Below are positions 51,420-61,284 of a stretch of DNA of 64,000 bases, in pieces. The notes under the pieces were generated by a model. It saw only the letters and a list, made by a program, of their open reading frames with translations. It made no database searches and was not told the DNA's origin. Within the stretch, counting starts at the first letter, position 1, and the number at the start of each line of letters is the position of its first letter. Made by a program: the position numbers and the translations under genes. Source of the DNA: Mariniflexile sp. TRM1-10 (GTDB taxonomy: Bacteria; Bacteroidota; Bacteroidia; Flavobacteriales; Flavobacteriaceae); the NCBI RefSeq assembly GCF_003425985.1, contig NZ_CP022985.1:2331501-2395500 (forward strand), read 5' to 3'.

Positions 51420-53693
51420 TTATTTAACTGTAATTATAGTTTCAGACATTTTTTGTGCTCCCAGTTCAAAGCTTCGTTTCATGGGGCTAGAACCACCAAC
51501 GTAAATTTTAAATTCACCAGCTTCAATTGTTCTTGTGCCATCGTTTTTTACAATTTCGAAATCTTTGGGCGCTAATTCAAATTCCAAAGTTCTAGATTCA
51601 TTGGGTTTTAAGTTGATTCGTTCTGTTTTAATAAGCTGAAAATTAGGTGCTGTAACAGATGCTTCTAAATCTGAAATATACATTTGAACCACTTCATCTG
51701 AAGTTGTTTTTCCCGAATTGGTAATGGTAACTTTTAGTTTTAAGTTGTCTTTTTTTGACATAGTTGGTGTTGTGGTTTGAATTTTCCCATATGAGAAAGT
51801 GGTGTAACTTAAACCAAAACCAAAGGGGTACATAGGATCTAGATTCATGTATTTATAGGTTCTTCCTTTCATAGAATAATCATGGTAATCGGGTAATTGG
51901 TCTAACGATTTTGGGAACGTAATTGGCAAACGACCTGAAGGTGACACATTGCCAAAAAGAATATCAGCGACGGCTGTACCACCTTCTTCGCCAGGGTACC
52001 AAACAAGTAAAACAGCATCAGCAAGTTCATGTACTTCAGCTAGATTCATAGGGCTCCCACCCGTAATAATAGCTACAATTGGTTTTTTGTCTTCGGGATT
52101 TTTATCTGCGGCTTTTCGTAATTTTCTTAAATAATCCAATTGACTTTCGGGTAAATTGTAATCCAGTCTATCACCTGCAGTTGCTGATGCCAGAGATTCG
52201 CCTTCTTCGCCTTCCAATAAACTGGAAATTCCTAACACGGCCAGTGTAACATCGCTATTACCTGCGTTTCCGCTAGCCCAATCTATAGGGTTTTTAGGCA
52301 TTTCGCTTAGCATACAACCCAATCTATATTGTATTTGGCTGGCAGGATTTATGGCGTTTGCAATGCCTTCTAAAATAGTAACAAGTTTAGGATTAACACC
52401 ATAATAATTTCCTAAAAGAATATCAATATTTGCTGCATTTGGACCTGTAACGAAATACTTTGACAGGTCGTTTTTAAGAGGCAAAACACCATTATTTTTT
52501 AGTAAAACCATGCTTTTAACAGCAACTTCCTTTGCTAAGGCTCTATGGGTTTCACTATTTACAACATCTATTGAAATACCATCATAAGGATTACTGCCCT
52601 TGGGGTCAAAAAGGCCTAATTTAAAGCGTGTGCGTAATAATTTAGCTAGTTGCGAGTCTATCTCTTTTTCAGTAATTAAACCTGTTTTAACGGCTTCGGG
52701 TAAGTAGCTGTAAATGCTTCCGCAATTTAAACTTATGCCACTTTTAACCGCCAAGGCTGCGGCCTCGGCTGGAGTTTTTACAATACCGTGACCGCCTTCG
52801 CTGGGCTGTTTGTAAAAGTCTTCCAAGGCACCACAATCAGTTAAAACATGGCCTTTAAACTGCCATTTATCTAGCAGTACTTCCGAAATTAAATATGTGT
52901 TAGCACAACAAGGTTCGCCATTTGTACTATTGTAGGCACACATAATAGACTCAACTTTGGCGTCAACTAACGCCTCAAATGCGGGTAAATAGGTTTCCCA
53001 TAAATCTTTTTGATTAGACTCGGCATTAAATTCGTGTCTTAGTTTTTCAGGGCCGCTATGGACAGCATAGTGTTTGGCACAAGCAGCCGTTTTTAAATAA
53101 TTTGGATGGTCACCTTGCAAACCTTTAACAAAAGACACTCCAATAATGCTTGTTAAATAAGGGTCTTCGCCATAAGTTTCCTGTCCGCGTCCCCAACGAG
53201 GGTCTCTAAAAATGTTAATGTTAGGCGTCCAAAATGTTAAGCCGCCATATTTTTTATAATATCCTTTTTCGCTTGCGGCATTGTACAACGCCCTTGCTTC
53301 ATCTGAAATAGCCGAAGACACTCTGTATATTAAATTATCATCAAAAGTCGCACCCATTCCTATTGCTTGAGGAAAAACGGTAGCAACACAAGAGCGGCCA
53401 ACCCCATGCAGTGCTTCGTTCCAATAATCATAAGGAGAGATTTTTAGGCGATCAATTCCAGAAGTGGAATTCATCATTTGGTTTGCCTTTTCTTCTAATG
53501 TTAATCTAGATATTAAATCTTGTACACGTTCATCAATAGAAAGCGATGGGTTATAAAAAGGAAACTCAAAATTGGTTGGTGGAATTTTATTGTCAACAGT
53601 GCTTATTGTCTCAGAATTGTCATTTTTACATGATACTAAAATTAGTAAAATGAAAACGGACTTATTAATAAAAATGAAAGCTGTCTTTATCAT
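51420..53693 (-). CDS. GH3 beta-xylosidase-like lipoprotein
   Basis: The 757-residue protein has a lipobox LVSC (Cys22), the GH3 N-domain with KHYAVHSGPEKLRHEFNAE and nucleophile motif VLTDCGALEDF (Asp286), the alpha/beta sandwich (VLLKNNGVLPL, GEEGESLASATAGDR with probable acid Glu) and a C-terminal fibronectin-III-like domain (DEVVQMYISDLEAS). The TDCGA variant and domain plan are those of exo-beta-xylosidases. It likely releases xylose from xylo-oligosaccharides in the periplasm. It starts the leftward operon with the esterase from a shared divergent regulatory region. Confidence 0.93.
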   Translation of the reverse strand: MIKTAFIFINKSVFILLILVSCKNDNSETISTVDNKIPPTNFEFPFYNPSLSIDERVQDLISRLTLEEKANQMMNSTSGIDRLKISPYDYWNEALHGVGRSCVATVFPQAIGMGATFDDNLIYRVSSAISDEARALYNAASEKGYYKKYGGLTFWTPNINIFRDPRWGRGQETYGEDPYLTSIIGVSFVKGLQGDHPNYLKTAACAKHYAVHSGPEKLRHEFNAESNQKDLWETYLPAFEALVDAKVESIMCAYNSTNGEPCCANTYLISEVLLDKWQFKGHVLTDCGALEDFYKQPSEGGHGIVKTPAEAAALAVKSGISLNCGSIYSYLPEAVKTGLITEKEIDSQLAKLLRTRFKLGLFDPKGSNPYDGISIDVVNSETHRALAKEVAVKSMVLLKNNGVLPLKNDLSKYFVTGPNAANIDILLGNYYGVNPKLVTILEGIANAINPASQIQYRLGCMLSEMPKNPIDWASGNAGNSDVTLAVLGISSLLEGEEGESLASATAGDRLDYNLPESQLDYLRKLRKAADKNPEDKKPIVAIITGGSPMNLAEVHELADAVLLVWYPGEEGGTAVADILFGNVSPSGRLPITFPKSLDQLPDYHDYSMKGRTYKYMNLDPMYPFGFGLSYTTFSYGKIQTTTPTMSKKDNLKLKVTITNSGKTTSDEVVQMYISDLEASVTAPNFQLIKTERINLKPNESRTLEFELAPKDFEIVKNDGTRTIEAGEFKIYVGGSSPMKRSFELGAQKMSETIITVK

Positions 53694-53782
53694 GATAGTT
53701 GGCTATTTAATTAAGTTTAAGTTGTGAACTTCTAATAAAAATACTTAAAATTATTTTTCAAAAGATTATTTATTTAATTTAC

Positions 53783-53794
53783 GCAACCGATTGC
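53783..53794. promoter_or_regulatory. LacI-type operator (GCAACCGATTGC)
   Basis: The site is a GCAA-n-CG-n-TTGC palindrome with central CG, the usual form of LacI-family operators. It lies in the GH3/GH67 divergent region and overlaps the TTG of the predicted rightward promoter at 53791-53793. The LacI-type protein coded at 48450 is the likely binder. Confidence 0.62.
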
Positions 53795-53819
53795 AAATTA
53801 AAAAAAAAATTTATCTTTA
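53791..53819 (+). promoter_or_regulatory. Predicted promoter of the GH67-GH115-GH10 operon
   Basis: TTG (53791-53793) and TATCTTTA (53812-53819) are 18 bases apart; the -7 box matches TAnnTTTG except at the last base. Its -33 box is inside the LacI-type operator, so repressor binding would block it. Confidence 0.5.
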
Positions 53820-53833
53820 CACTAAATTAGTGT
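53819..53833. promoter_or_regulatory. Palindrome ACACTAAATTAGTGT at the predicted transcription start
   Basis: Seven-base arms ACACTAA and TTAGTGT surround a single central A. It begins on the last base of the -7 box. It could bind a dimeric regulator or form a leader hairpin. Confidence 0.5.
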
Positions 53834-53842
53834 GAATATTAT

Positions 53843-53862
53843 GAATTCGTTTAAACGAATTC
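53843..53862. promoter_or_regulatory. Perfect 20-bp palindrome in the GH67 leader
   Basis: GAATTCGTTTAAACGAATTC reads the same on both strands. It ends one base before the first in-frame ATG (53864). It is likely an operator for a second regulator; no other full copy was seen in the window. Confidence 0.55.
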
Positions 53863-53923
53863 TATGTTAATTAAAACCAATGATATGTTTAGAATGAATA
53901 ATTTTTGCTTCATAATAAAGTCC

Positions 53924-56080
53924 ATGTTAAAGAAGTATGGTTTAATATTGGTGTTGCAATTTCTGGTTTGTTTTAAATCTTATTCGAACAATGGATATAG
54001 GTTATGGTTGCAATACAGTTATATTGAAAATGAACAAATACGATCAAATTATCAATCAACTATTAAAAGAATAATTCCTTTAGGAGATTCTGAAACAATA
54101 AATGTAGGGCTAAAAGAACTTGAGTTGGGACTGAATGGCATGCTTGGTTCTGGATTTTTAGCAGATACAGAAAATATGGTAGCTAATTCCTTGATGTTTG
54201 GATCTAGAACATCTTTAAATGAAGATATTATACGCCAATTGGGAAATGCTTTTAACGAAATAAATAATGAAGGTTTCATAATTAAAACCATTTTAATTAA
54301 AGGTAAAAACCATATTGTTATTACCGGAAAAACGGATGTTGGTGTACTGTATGGTGTTTATAATTTTTTACAATTGCTGCAAACCAATAAATCCATAGAA
54401 AAGTTAAACATTATCGATTCGCCAAAACTAAAAATTCGTGTACTAAACCATTGGGATAACTTGGACAGAACTGTAGAAAGAGGTTATGCAGGTTCCTCCA
54501 TTTGGGATTGGCATCGTTTACCGGATTATATAGACCAACGTTATATAGATTATGCCCGAGCCAATGCATCCATAGGGATTAATGGGACTGTTTTAAACAA
54601 TGTTAACGCCAATGCCCTTATTTTAGCGCCAAAATATTTAGAAAAAGTAGAAGCATTAGCGACTGTTTTTAGACCTTACGGAATAAAAGTATATCTAACA
54701 GCACGTTTTTCGGCACCTATTGAAATTGGTGGATTAGAAACAGCCGATCCTTATGACCCAGAAGTCATTAAATGGTGGAGCGATAAAACCAAGGAAATTT
54801 ACAATCGAATTCCTGATTTTGGAGGTTTTTTGGTTAAAGCAAATTCCGAAGGGCAACCAGGGCCACAAAATTACGATAGAAACCATGTTGATGGTGCCAA
54901 TATGCTAGCAGGTGCGTTGGAACCATTTGGAGGTATTGTCATGTGGCGTGCCTTTGTGTATTCTGAACATGATACTACAGACAGGGCTAAACAGGCTTTT
55001 TCTGAATTTGTGCCTTATGATGGACAATTTAAAGATAATGTGCTTATTCAAGTTAAAAACGGCGCGATAGATTTTCAACCTCGCGAACCATTTCATCCTA
55101 TGTTTGGAGCCATGCCTAAAACACCATTAATGATGGAGTTTCAGATTACCCAAGAATATTTAGGCTTTAGTACCCATTCTATATTTCTACCAAAATTATT
55201 TGAAGAAGTTTTAAAAGCAGATACCTATAGAGAAGGCAAAGGATCTACAGTTGCCAAGGATATTGATGGATCGCTTCATAACAAAAAACTAACCGGCATT
55301 GCTGGGGTTAGCAATATTGGTAATGCTATTAATTGGACAGGGAATACCATGCTTCAGGCCAATTGGTATGGCTTTGGAAGACTTGCCTGGAATCCTTATT
55401 TAACTTCAGAAGAGATAGCCGAGGAATGGTTGCGATTAACATTTTCTAACAACGATAATTTTGTAAAGCCCGTTAAAAATATGATGCTAAATTCTAGAGA
55501 AGCCGTAGTGAATTACATGACGCCTTTGGGCTTGCACCATATTATGGATACAGGACATCATTACGGTCCTGGGCCTTGGGTATCAAATCTTTCGCGCCCC
55601 GAATGGAATCCTGTATATTATCATAAAGCGGATTCTTTAGGAATTGGTTTTGATCGCACACCTACAGGAAGTCATGCAACCGCACAATATGCACCTGAAG
55701 TGGCTTCAAGATTCAATAATATTGAAACCTGTCCGGAAGAATATTTACTATGGTTCCATCATGTGCCATGGGATTATAAATTAAAAAATGGAGAAACACT
55801 TTGGGATGGTATGGCATTAAAATATCAAGAAGGTGTTAATGAAGTAGCAGCCATGATAAACACTTGGGAAGATATGGAACCCTATGTTGATGAAGAACGA
55901 TTTAATGAAGTTAAAATGCTGTTACATATTCAATATAAAGAAGCGAAATGGTGGCGAGATGCTTGTTTGTTGTATTTCCAGCAGTTTTCGGGTAAGGAAT
56001 TACCACAAGGTGTTGAAAAACCAACGAAAACTTTAGACTATTTTCAATCATTAAAATTCCCCTTTGCACCAGGAAACTAA
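53924..56080 (+). CDS. GH67 alpha-glucuronidase
   Basis: From ATG 53924 the 718-residue protein has a signal peptide (MLKKYGLILVLQFLVCFKSYS); an ATG at 53864 would add 20 residues before it and remains possible. The GH67 catalytic set is present: KANSEGQPGP (acid Glu309), VPYDGQF (Asp366) and FQPREPFHP (Glu388), in agreement with the Glu/Asp/Glu arrangement known for GH67. Other landmarks are LNHWDNLDRTVERGYAG, IWDWHRLP and HHVPWDYKL. It removes 4-O-methylglucuronic acid from the non-reducing end of aldouronic acids. It is the first gene of the rightward operon, 7 bases before GH115. Confidence 0.94.
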   Translation: MLKKYGLILVLQFLVCFKSYSNNGYRLWLQYSYIENEQIRSNYQSTIKRIIPLGDSETINVGLKELELGLNGMLGSGFLADTENMVANSLMFGSRTSLNEDIIRQLGNAFNEINNEGFIIKTILIKGKNHIVITGKTDVGVLYGVYNFLQLLQTNKSIEKLNIIDSPKLKIRVLNHWDNLDRTVERGYAGSSIWDWHRLPDYIDQRYIDYARANASIGINGTVLNNVNANALILAPKYLEKVEALATVFRPYGIKVYLTARFSAPIEIGGLETADPYDPEVIKWWSDKTKEIYNRIPDFGGFLVKANSEGQPGPQNYDRNHVDGANMLAGALEPFGGIVMWRAFVYSEHDTTDRAKQAFSEFVPYDGQFKDNVLIQVKNGAIDFQPREPFHPMFGAMPKTPLMMEFQITQEYLGFSTHSIFLPKLFEEVLKADTYREGKGSTVAKDIDGSLHNKKLTGIAGVSNIGNAINWTGNTMLQANWYGFGRLAWNPYLTSEEIAEEWLRLTFSNNDNFVKPVKNMMLNSREAVVNYMTPLGLHHIMDTGHHYGPGPWVSNLSRPEWNPVYYHKADSLGIGFDRTPTGSHATAQYAPEVASRFNNIETCPEEYLLWFHHVPWDYKLKNGETLWDGMALKYQEGVNEVAAMINTWEDMEPYVDEERFNEVKMLLHIQYKEAKWWRDACLLYFQQFSGKELPQGVEKPTKTLDYFQSLKFPFAPGN

Positions 56081-56087
56081 TTAAAAA

Positions 56088-58982
56088 ATGATGTTTATAA
56101 CGATACCAAAATTAATCACCAAAGCAGTATTTTTAAGCCTACTATTTTTTACATCAAATAGTATTCAAGCGGTACAACCTGAAAAATATGTTTCATCTGT
56201 AACTTCAAATGGGAGCTTTCCCTTAGCAAGTAACTCGCTTGTAGCTTCGTTTTTAATAAGTGAAAATGATTTTCCGGGTGTTAAACGGGTTGTAGGGCAT
56301 CTCCAAAATGACATTCAAAATGTTACAGGTTTTGCGCCAAATATTTTTAATAGCCTGCCTGAAAACGAAGATTTTCTTGTAATTATTGGCACTTTAGGAA
56401 AAAGTAAAATTATAGATAAATTAATTAAAGAAGGAAAAATTGATGCCAATCAATTGAAAGGTAAATGGGAGAAATTCACCACTCAAATTATTGAAAACCC
56501 TTTTCATGGAATAAAAAAAGCCTTGGTTATTGCAGGTTCAGACAAGCGAGGCACGATTTACGGAATGTATGATCTTTCAAGTCAAATTGGTGTGTCGCCT
56601 TGGTATTTTTGGGCAGATGTTCCTATAAAAAAACAATCCGAATTACACGTGCTTTCTGGTATTCATACTTTGGGAGAGCCTAAAGTTAAGTACAGAGGAT
56701 TTTTTATAAATGATGAAGCTCCTGCTTTAACAGGTTGGGTTTATGAAAAGTATGGCGATTTTAACGCTCAGTTCTATGACAAAGTTTTTGAACTTATACT
56801 TAGAATGAAAGGGAATTATTTATGGCCCGCCATGTGGCCGCCAAGAAAGTTTAATGTAGATGATCCTCAAAATGCTATTCTTGCAGATGAATATGGCATC
56901 GTCATGGGAACCTCACATCATGAACCTCTAACACGTGCTCATGCCGAATGGAATAAATCTGTTAGCGGAGCCTGGGATTTTAATACCAATGCAGATGGTT
57001 TAAAAGCCTTTTGGAAAGGTGGCTTGGAGCGAATGGGAACTAAAGAAAACCTGATAACCATTGGAATGCGTGGTGATGGCGATGAAGCCATGAGTGAAGA
57101 AACTGCCACAGGTTTACTTGAAATAATTGTAAAAGAGCAACGTAAAATTATTGCAGAGGTAACGGGCAAATCTGCTGAAGAAACACCACAAATATGGGCA
57201 CTTTATAAAGAGGTTCAAGATTATTATGATAAAGGCATGCAAGTACCAGATGATGTTACATTGTTGCTTTGCGACGACAATTGGGGTAATCTAAGAAAGT
57301 TACCAAGTCTCGATGCAAAACCACGTAAAGGAGGTTATGGTATTTACTATCATTTTGATTATGTAGGAGGTCCTAGAAACTATAAATGGTTAAATACGAA
57401 TCAAATAGAGCGTGTTTGGGAGCAAATGCATTTGGCTTACGAACATGGTGTGAACAACTTATGGATTGTAAATGTAGGTGATATTAAACCTATGGAATTT
57501 CCTATTCAATTTTTCTTTGACTATGCTTGGAATCCTGAAAAATGGCATGCCGATAATTTACAGGATTATTACATTTTATGGGCAAAAGATGTTTTTGGAG
57601 GCATTCAAACAGCTGCTATTGCAGATGTCATGAAAAAATATACCAAGTATAATGCCAGAAGAAAACATGAGTTAATAGATGCCTCAACCTACAGTTTACA
57701 TCATTATAATGAAGCTAATAGGGTTGTTGACCAATATAATGCACTAGCGAAAAGGGCGCAAGCAATAAGCGACGAACTTCCTGAAATGTATAAAGATGCC
57801 TATTATCAATTGGTGCTTTTTCCAGTATTAGCAAGTGCCAACCTTAATGAACTTTATATAAGCGCCGCAAAAAACAATCTGTATGCAAAACAAGGTAGGG
57901 CATCAACAAATTTTTATGCCGATAAAGTAAAAGAGTTATTTAATAAAGACATAGAATTAACAAACTATTACCATAAAGAGGTGGCTAATGGGAAGTGGAA
58001 CCATATGATGTCCCAAACCCACATTGGTTATGAAATTTGGCAGGAACCTAAGTTTAACAAGATACCAGAAACCTTTAAAATAGATGAAGCTGATGGTGCA
58101 GAAATGGGCGTTTCTATTGAAGGTTCTAAAGAATGGTGGTCTGGAACTAATGATGATGCCATACTTCCCGTTTTTGATTCTTTTAATAATCAAAAATATA
58201 GTATTGATATTTTTAACAGAGGTAAAAAAAGCTTTAATTATGAAATAAAAGCGCATGATGCTTGGGTGAAAATTTCAGAACCTAACGACACTATTGAAAA
58301 CCAAAAAAGCATAAAAGTAAGTATTGATTGGGATAATGTTCCTGAAGGCATTCAAAATTCAGATATAACTATTATTGGTGCAGGAAAACAAATACCAGTT
58401 TATATAAAAGTAAACAATATAAAAAAGAGTTCTATAAAAGGATTTGTTGAAAACAATGGTTTTATGGCAATAGAAGCAGCGCATTATTCTAATAAATATG
58501 AACCTAAACCTTTTCAGTGGAAAGTAGTGGAAAATTTAGGTAAAACAGGCGATGCTGTCATTTCATTACCAATAAAGAAGGGCAGGGTAGAACTTTCAAA
58601 AAAATCACCGAAGTTATCTTATAGTTTAAATTTTCAAAACAAAGGAAAAGTAAAAGTTCACATGCATTTTTCTCCGACTATTAATTATTCAACAAGGGAA
58701 GGTATGTATTTTGGTTTATCGTTCGATAAAGAAAAACCTATTCAAATAGATTACGATTCAGATCCTTATATTTTTAATTATAATGGTAAAGTTCCTGAAA
58801 ATTGGGATAGAAATGTTGCAGATAATATTAAAATCATCACCACAGAATTTAATATAAATAAAGCAGGGAATCATACTCTGAATTATTATAGAATTGATGA
58901 AGGTTTGGTACTTCAAAAAATCATTATAGAAACAGAAAACAGTAAATTAAGAGAAGTATATCTCGGACCTATTGAAAGCTAA
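56088..58982 (+). CDS. GH115 xylan alpha-1,2-glucuronidase
   Basis: The 964-residue secreted protein (signal peptide ending SIQA) has the GH115 layout: N-terminal alpha/beta domain (LVIAGSDKRGTIYGMYDLSSQIGVSPWYFWADVP), TIM-barrel with YRGFFINDEAPALTGW, LRMKGNYLWPAMWPP, MGTSHHEPLTRAHAEW and TIGMRGDGDEAM, helical insertion and a C-terminal beta domain. The HHEP segment and GDGD are conserved parts of the active site. GH115 takes glucuronic acid from internal positions of polymeric xylan, complementing GH67. It is inside the operon between GH67 and GH10. Confidence 0.94.
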   Translation: MMFITIPKLITKAVFLSLLFFTSNSIQAVQPEKYVSSVTSNGSFPLASNSLVASFLISENDFPGVKRVVGHLQNDIQNVTGFAPNIFNSLPENEDFLVIIGTLGKSKIIDKLIKEGKIDANQLKGKWEKFTTQIIENPFHGIKKALVIAGSDKRGTIYGMYDLSSQIGVSPWYFWADVPIKKQSELHVLSGIHTLGEPKVKYRGFFINDEAPALTGWVYEKYGDFNAQFYDKVFELILRMKGNYLWPAMWPPRKFNVDDPQNAILADEYGIVMGTSHHEPLTRAHAEWNKSVSGAWDFNTNADGLKAFWKGGLERMGTKENLITIGMRGDGDEAMSEETATGLLEIIVKEQRKIIAEVTGKSAEETPQIWALYKEVQDYYDKGMQVPDDVTLLLCDDNWGNLRKLPSLDAKPRKGGYGIYYHFDYVGGPRNYKWLNTNQIERVWEQMHLAYEHGVNNLWIVNVGDIKPMEFPIQFFFDYAWNPEKWHADNLQDYYILWAKDVFGGIQTAAIADVMKKYTKYNARRKHELIDASTYSLHHYNEANRVVDQYNALAKRAQAISDELPEMYKDAYYQLVLFPVLASANLNELYISAAKNNLYAKQGRASTNFYADKVKELFNKDIELTNYYHKEVANGKWNHMMSQTHIGYEIWQEPKFNKIPETFKIDEADGAEMGVSIEGSKEWWSGTNDDAILPVFDSFNNQKYSIDIFNRGKKSFNYEIKAHDAWVKISEPNDTIENQKSIKVSIDWDNVPEGIQNSDITIIGAGKQIPVYIKVNNIKKSSIKGFVENNGFMAIEAAHYSNKYEPKPFQWKVVENLGKTGDAVISLPIKKGRVELSKKSPKLSYSLNFQNKGKVKVHMHFSPTINYSTREGMYFGLSFDKEKPIQIDYDSDPYIFNYNGKVPENWDRNVADNIKIITTEFNINKAGNHTLNYYRIDEGLVLQKIIIETENSKLREVYLGPIES

Positions 58983-59029
58983 AAAAAAGATTAAATACAC
59001 CACGACGTTTAAGATTAAACTAAAGAAGT

Positions 59030-60121
59030 ATGAAACCAATTAAATTTATATTGCTAATTTTTATTTCACTAATCATGAGTTGCAGCTCATCTGAAGATGG
59101 CCCTCAAGTAACGTCTCCAACGCCAACGCCAAAAGCGACTACATTAAAGGAAGCAGCTAATTTTCCAATAGGGAATATAGTTTCAGCGAGTAGACTTTCT
59201 AATGACAATAATTTTAAAATATTATTAAATAAAGAGTTTAATAGTATTACAGCAGAGAATGACATGAAAATGGCTTCTATGTTTACGGGTCCAAATACTT
59301 ATGATTTTAGTAAAGGAGACGCCATAGTTGCATATGCAAAAGCAAATGGATTTAGAGTTCATGGGCATGCCTTAGTTTGGCATGCATCCATACCGAACTG
59401 GTTAAAAAACTATGCTGGAACCGATGCCGATTTTGAAGCCCAAGTTAAAGATTATATAAAAGCCACAGTGGCGCACTTTGCAACTTTTAAAAATTCGGAA
59501 GGAAAATCTATTGTAGAAAGTTGGGATGTAGTAAATGAGCATTTTACAAGTGATGCAGCTGCAGCTGTTTTTAATACCAGAATAGGAAGTGATTATGTGT
59601 CGAAATGCTTTATCTGGGCTCGTGAAGCCGATCCTAATGTAAAATTATTCTATAATGATTATAGCTTAGGTAGTCAAGGCTCTAAAGCTTCTCAAGTTGT
59701 AAGTATGGTAAATACATTTAAAACGACCGCAACGCCCATAGATGGTATTGGCATGCAAATGCATATAGATTATCAAAATCCAACTTTGGCAACCTTAACA
59801 GATAATTTAAACATGCTCAAAGCTACAGGATTATTAATTCACTTTTCTGAAGTAGATATGACTGTAAATAAAAACAAAGCATTAACCTCTTTAACAACTG
59901 AGCGGTCTAATGCTCAAAAAGATAGATATAAAGATATAGCGATATTATACAAAACCATTCCTGCTGCACAACAATATGGAATTACTTTTTGGGGAATGAG
60001 AGATAATGATAGTTGGTTATTAAGTTTTAACAACAACCAAAATGAATGGCCATTATTATTTGATTCAAATTATAAATACAAACCAGCTTTTACTGGTTTT
60101 CTTGAAGGGTTAAATAAATAA
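59030..60121 (+). CDS. GH10 endo-beta-1,4-xylanase lipoprotein
   Basis: The 363-residue protein has a lipobox IMSC (Cys18) and a short Ser/Thr/Pro-rich linker (TSPTPTPKATT). The GH10 barrel shows NSITAENDMKM, VHGHALVWHASIP, the acid/base in WDVVNEHF (Glu170), the nucleophile in IHFSEVDM (Glu274) and the C-terminal FWGMRDNDSWL. It cleaves internal bonds of xylan with retention. Lipid anchoring suggests a surface or periplasmic position. Its leader contains AAATACACCAC, also seen before the fructose porters. A second GH10 follows 12 bases later. Confidence 0.95.
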   Translation: MKPIKFILLIFISLIMSCSSSEDGPQVTSPTPTPKATTLKEAANFPIGNIVSASRLSNDNNFKILLNKEFNSITAENDMKMASMFTGPNTYDFSKGDAIVAYAKANGFRVHGHALVWHASIPNWLKNYAGTDADFEAQVKDYIKATVAHFATFKNSEGKSIVESWDVVNEHFTSDAAAAVFNTRIGSDYVSKCFIWAREADPNVKLFYNDYSLGSQGSKASQVVSMVNTFKTTATPIDGIGMQMHIDYQNPTLATLTDNLNMLKATGLLIHFSEVDMTVNKNKALTSLTTERSNAQKDRYKDIAILYKTIPAAQQYGITFWGMRDNDSWLLSFNNNQNEWPLLFDSNYKYKPAFTGFLEGLNK

Positions 60122-60133
60122 CAAATAAAAATA

Positions 60134-61267
60134 ATGAATACATTAAGACAAATTGCATTTATAACAACGATATTAATTACAACTTTTAGTTGTAAAGAAG
60201 TAAATACGTCTGGGGCTTCTAAAGCCATTAATCTAAAAGATGTTTATAAAGAAAATTTTTATATAGGTGTAGCCGTCAATGAAAACCAAATATTAGAAAA
60301 TGATTCATTAGAAGCTACACGAATAGAAAATGAGTTTAATAGCATTACTGCTGAAAACATCATGAAATCAATGTTCATCCACCCAGTAAAAGACAGCTTT
60401 GATTTTAAATTAACCGATAAGTTTGTTGCTTTAGGAGAAAAAAATAACATGTTCATTCACGGCCATACCTTAATCTGGCATAGCCAATTATCCCCTTGGT
60501 TTACAGAAATAAAAGATAGCACAGAAATGGCCAATGCTATGGAACATCATATAAAAACTATTGTTGGCAGATACAAAGGGAAAATAAATTCTTGGGATGT
60601 TGTAAATGAAGCTTTAAATGAAGATGGCACATTAAGAAAAACCGTTTTTTTGGATGTTTTAGGTGAAGACTATTTACCATTGGCATTCAAATGGGCGTTT
60701 GAAGCAGATGCGAATACAAAGTTGTATTATAACGATTATAATATGACTAATGAAGAAAAAAGAAAAGGTGCCATTAGAATGATAAAGCGTATACAAGAAA
60801 AAGGAATAAAAGTAGATGGCATAGGTATGCAAGGTCACTGGGGTTTAGAAAAACCAAGTATTGAAGATATTGAAAAAAGCATTTTGGACTATGCGTCTTT
60901 AGGTGTAAAAGTGGCCATTACAGAACTGGATATAAATGTGTTGCCAAGTCCATGGGATTTGGTTGGTGCCGATGTGAACCAAAATTTTGAAGGCAGCAAA
61001 AAAATGAACCCTTATCCTAAAAATTTACCAGATTCCATTCAAACAAAATTCGCAAATCGATATCAAGATATTTTTAAACTATTCTTAAAGCATCAAGATA
61101 AAATTAGTAGGGTTACCTTTTGGGGTGTAAACGATGGTCAATCTTGGCTCAACGATTGGCCTATAAAAGGACGAACCAATTACCCTTTACTTTTCGATAG
61201 GGAATTGAAGCCTAAGGCTGCTTATGATAGTATTATTGCTTTAAAATTAAAATACAAATCCAACTAA
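60134..61267 (+). CDS. Second GH10 xylanase lipoprotein
   Basis: The 377-residue protein has a lipobox TFSC (Cys20) and no linker. Motifs are NSITAENIMKSMFIHP, IHGHTLIWHSQL, WDVVNEALNEDG (acid/base Glu159), VAITELDINVLP (nucleophile Glu264) and VTFWGVNDGQSWLNDWP. It differs clearly from the preceding GH10, so the two may divide the work: one on polymer at the surface, one on glucurono-oligosaccharides inside the periplasm. That division is inference. It is 17 bases before the GPH symporter gene. Confidence 0.95.
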   Translation: MNTLRQIAFITTILITTFSCKEVNTSGASKAINLKDVYKENFYIGVAVNENQILENDSLEATRIENEFNSITAENIMKSMFIHPVKDSFDFKLTDKFVALGEKNNMFIHGHTLIWHSQLSPWFTEIKDSTEMANAMEHHIKTIVGRYKGKINSWDVVNEALNEDGTLRKTVFLDVLGEDYLPLAFKWAFEADANTKLYYNDYNMTNEEKRKGAIRMIKRIQEKGIKVDGIGMQGHWGLEKPSIEDIEKSILDYASLGVKVAITELDINVLPSPWDLVGADVNQNFEGSKKMNPYPKNLPDSIQTKFANRYQDIFKLFLKHQDKISRVTFWGVNDGQSWLNDWPIKGRTNYPLLFDRELKPKAAYDSIIALKLKYKSN

Positions 61268-61284
61268 AACACAAAGAATAACTA

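Noticed and set aside
53819..53833. NrdR-like box
   Set aside because: ACACTAAATTAGTGT only partly resembles the NrdR consensus, occurs once, and no ribonucleotide reductase gene is near.
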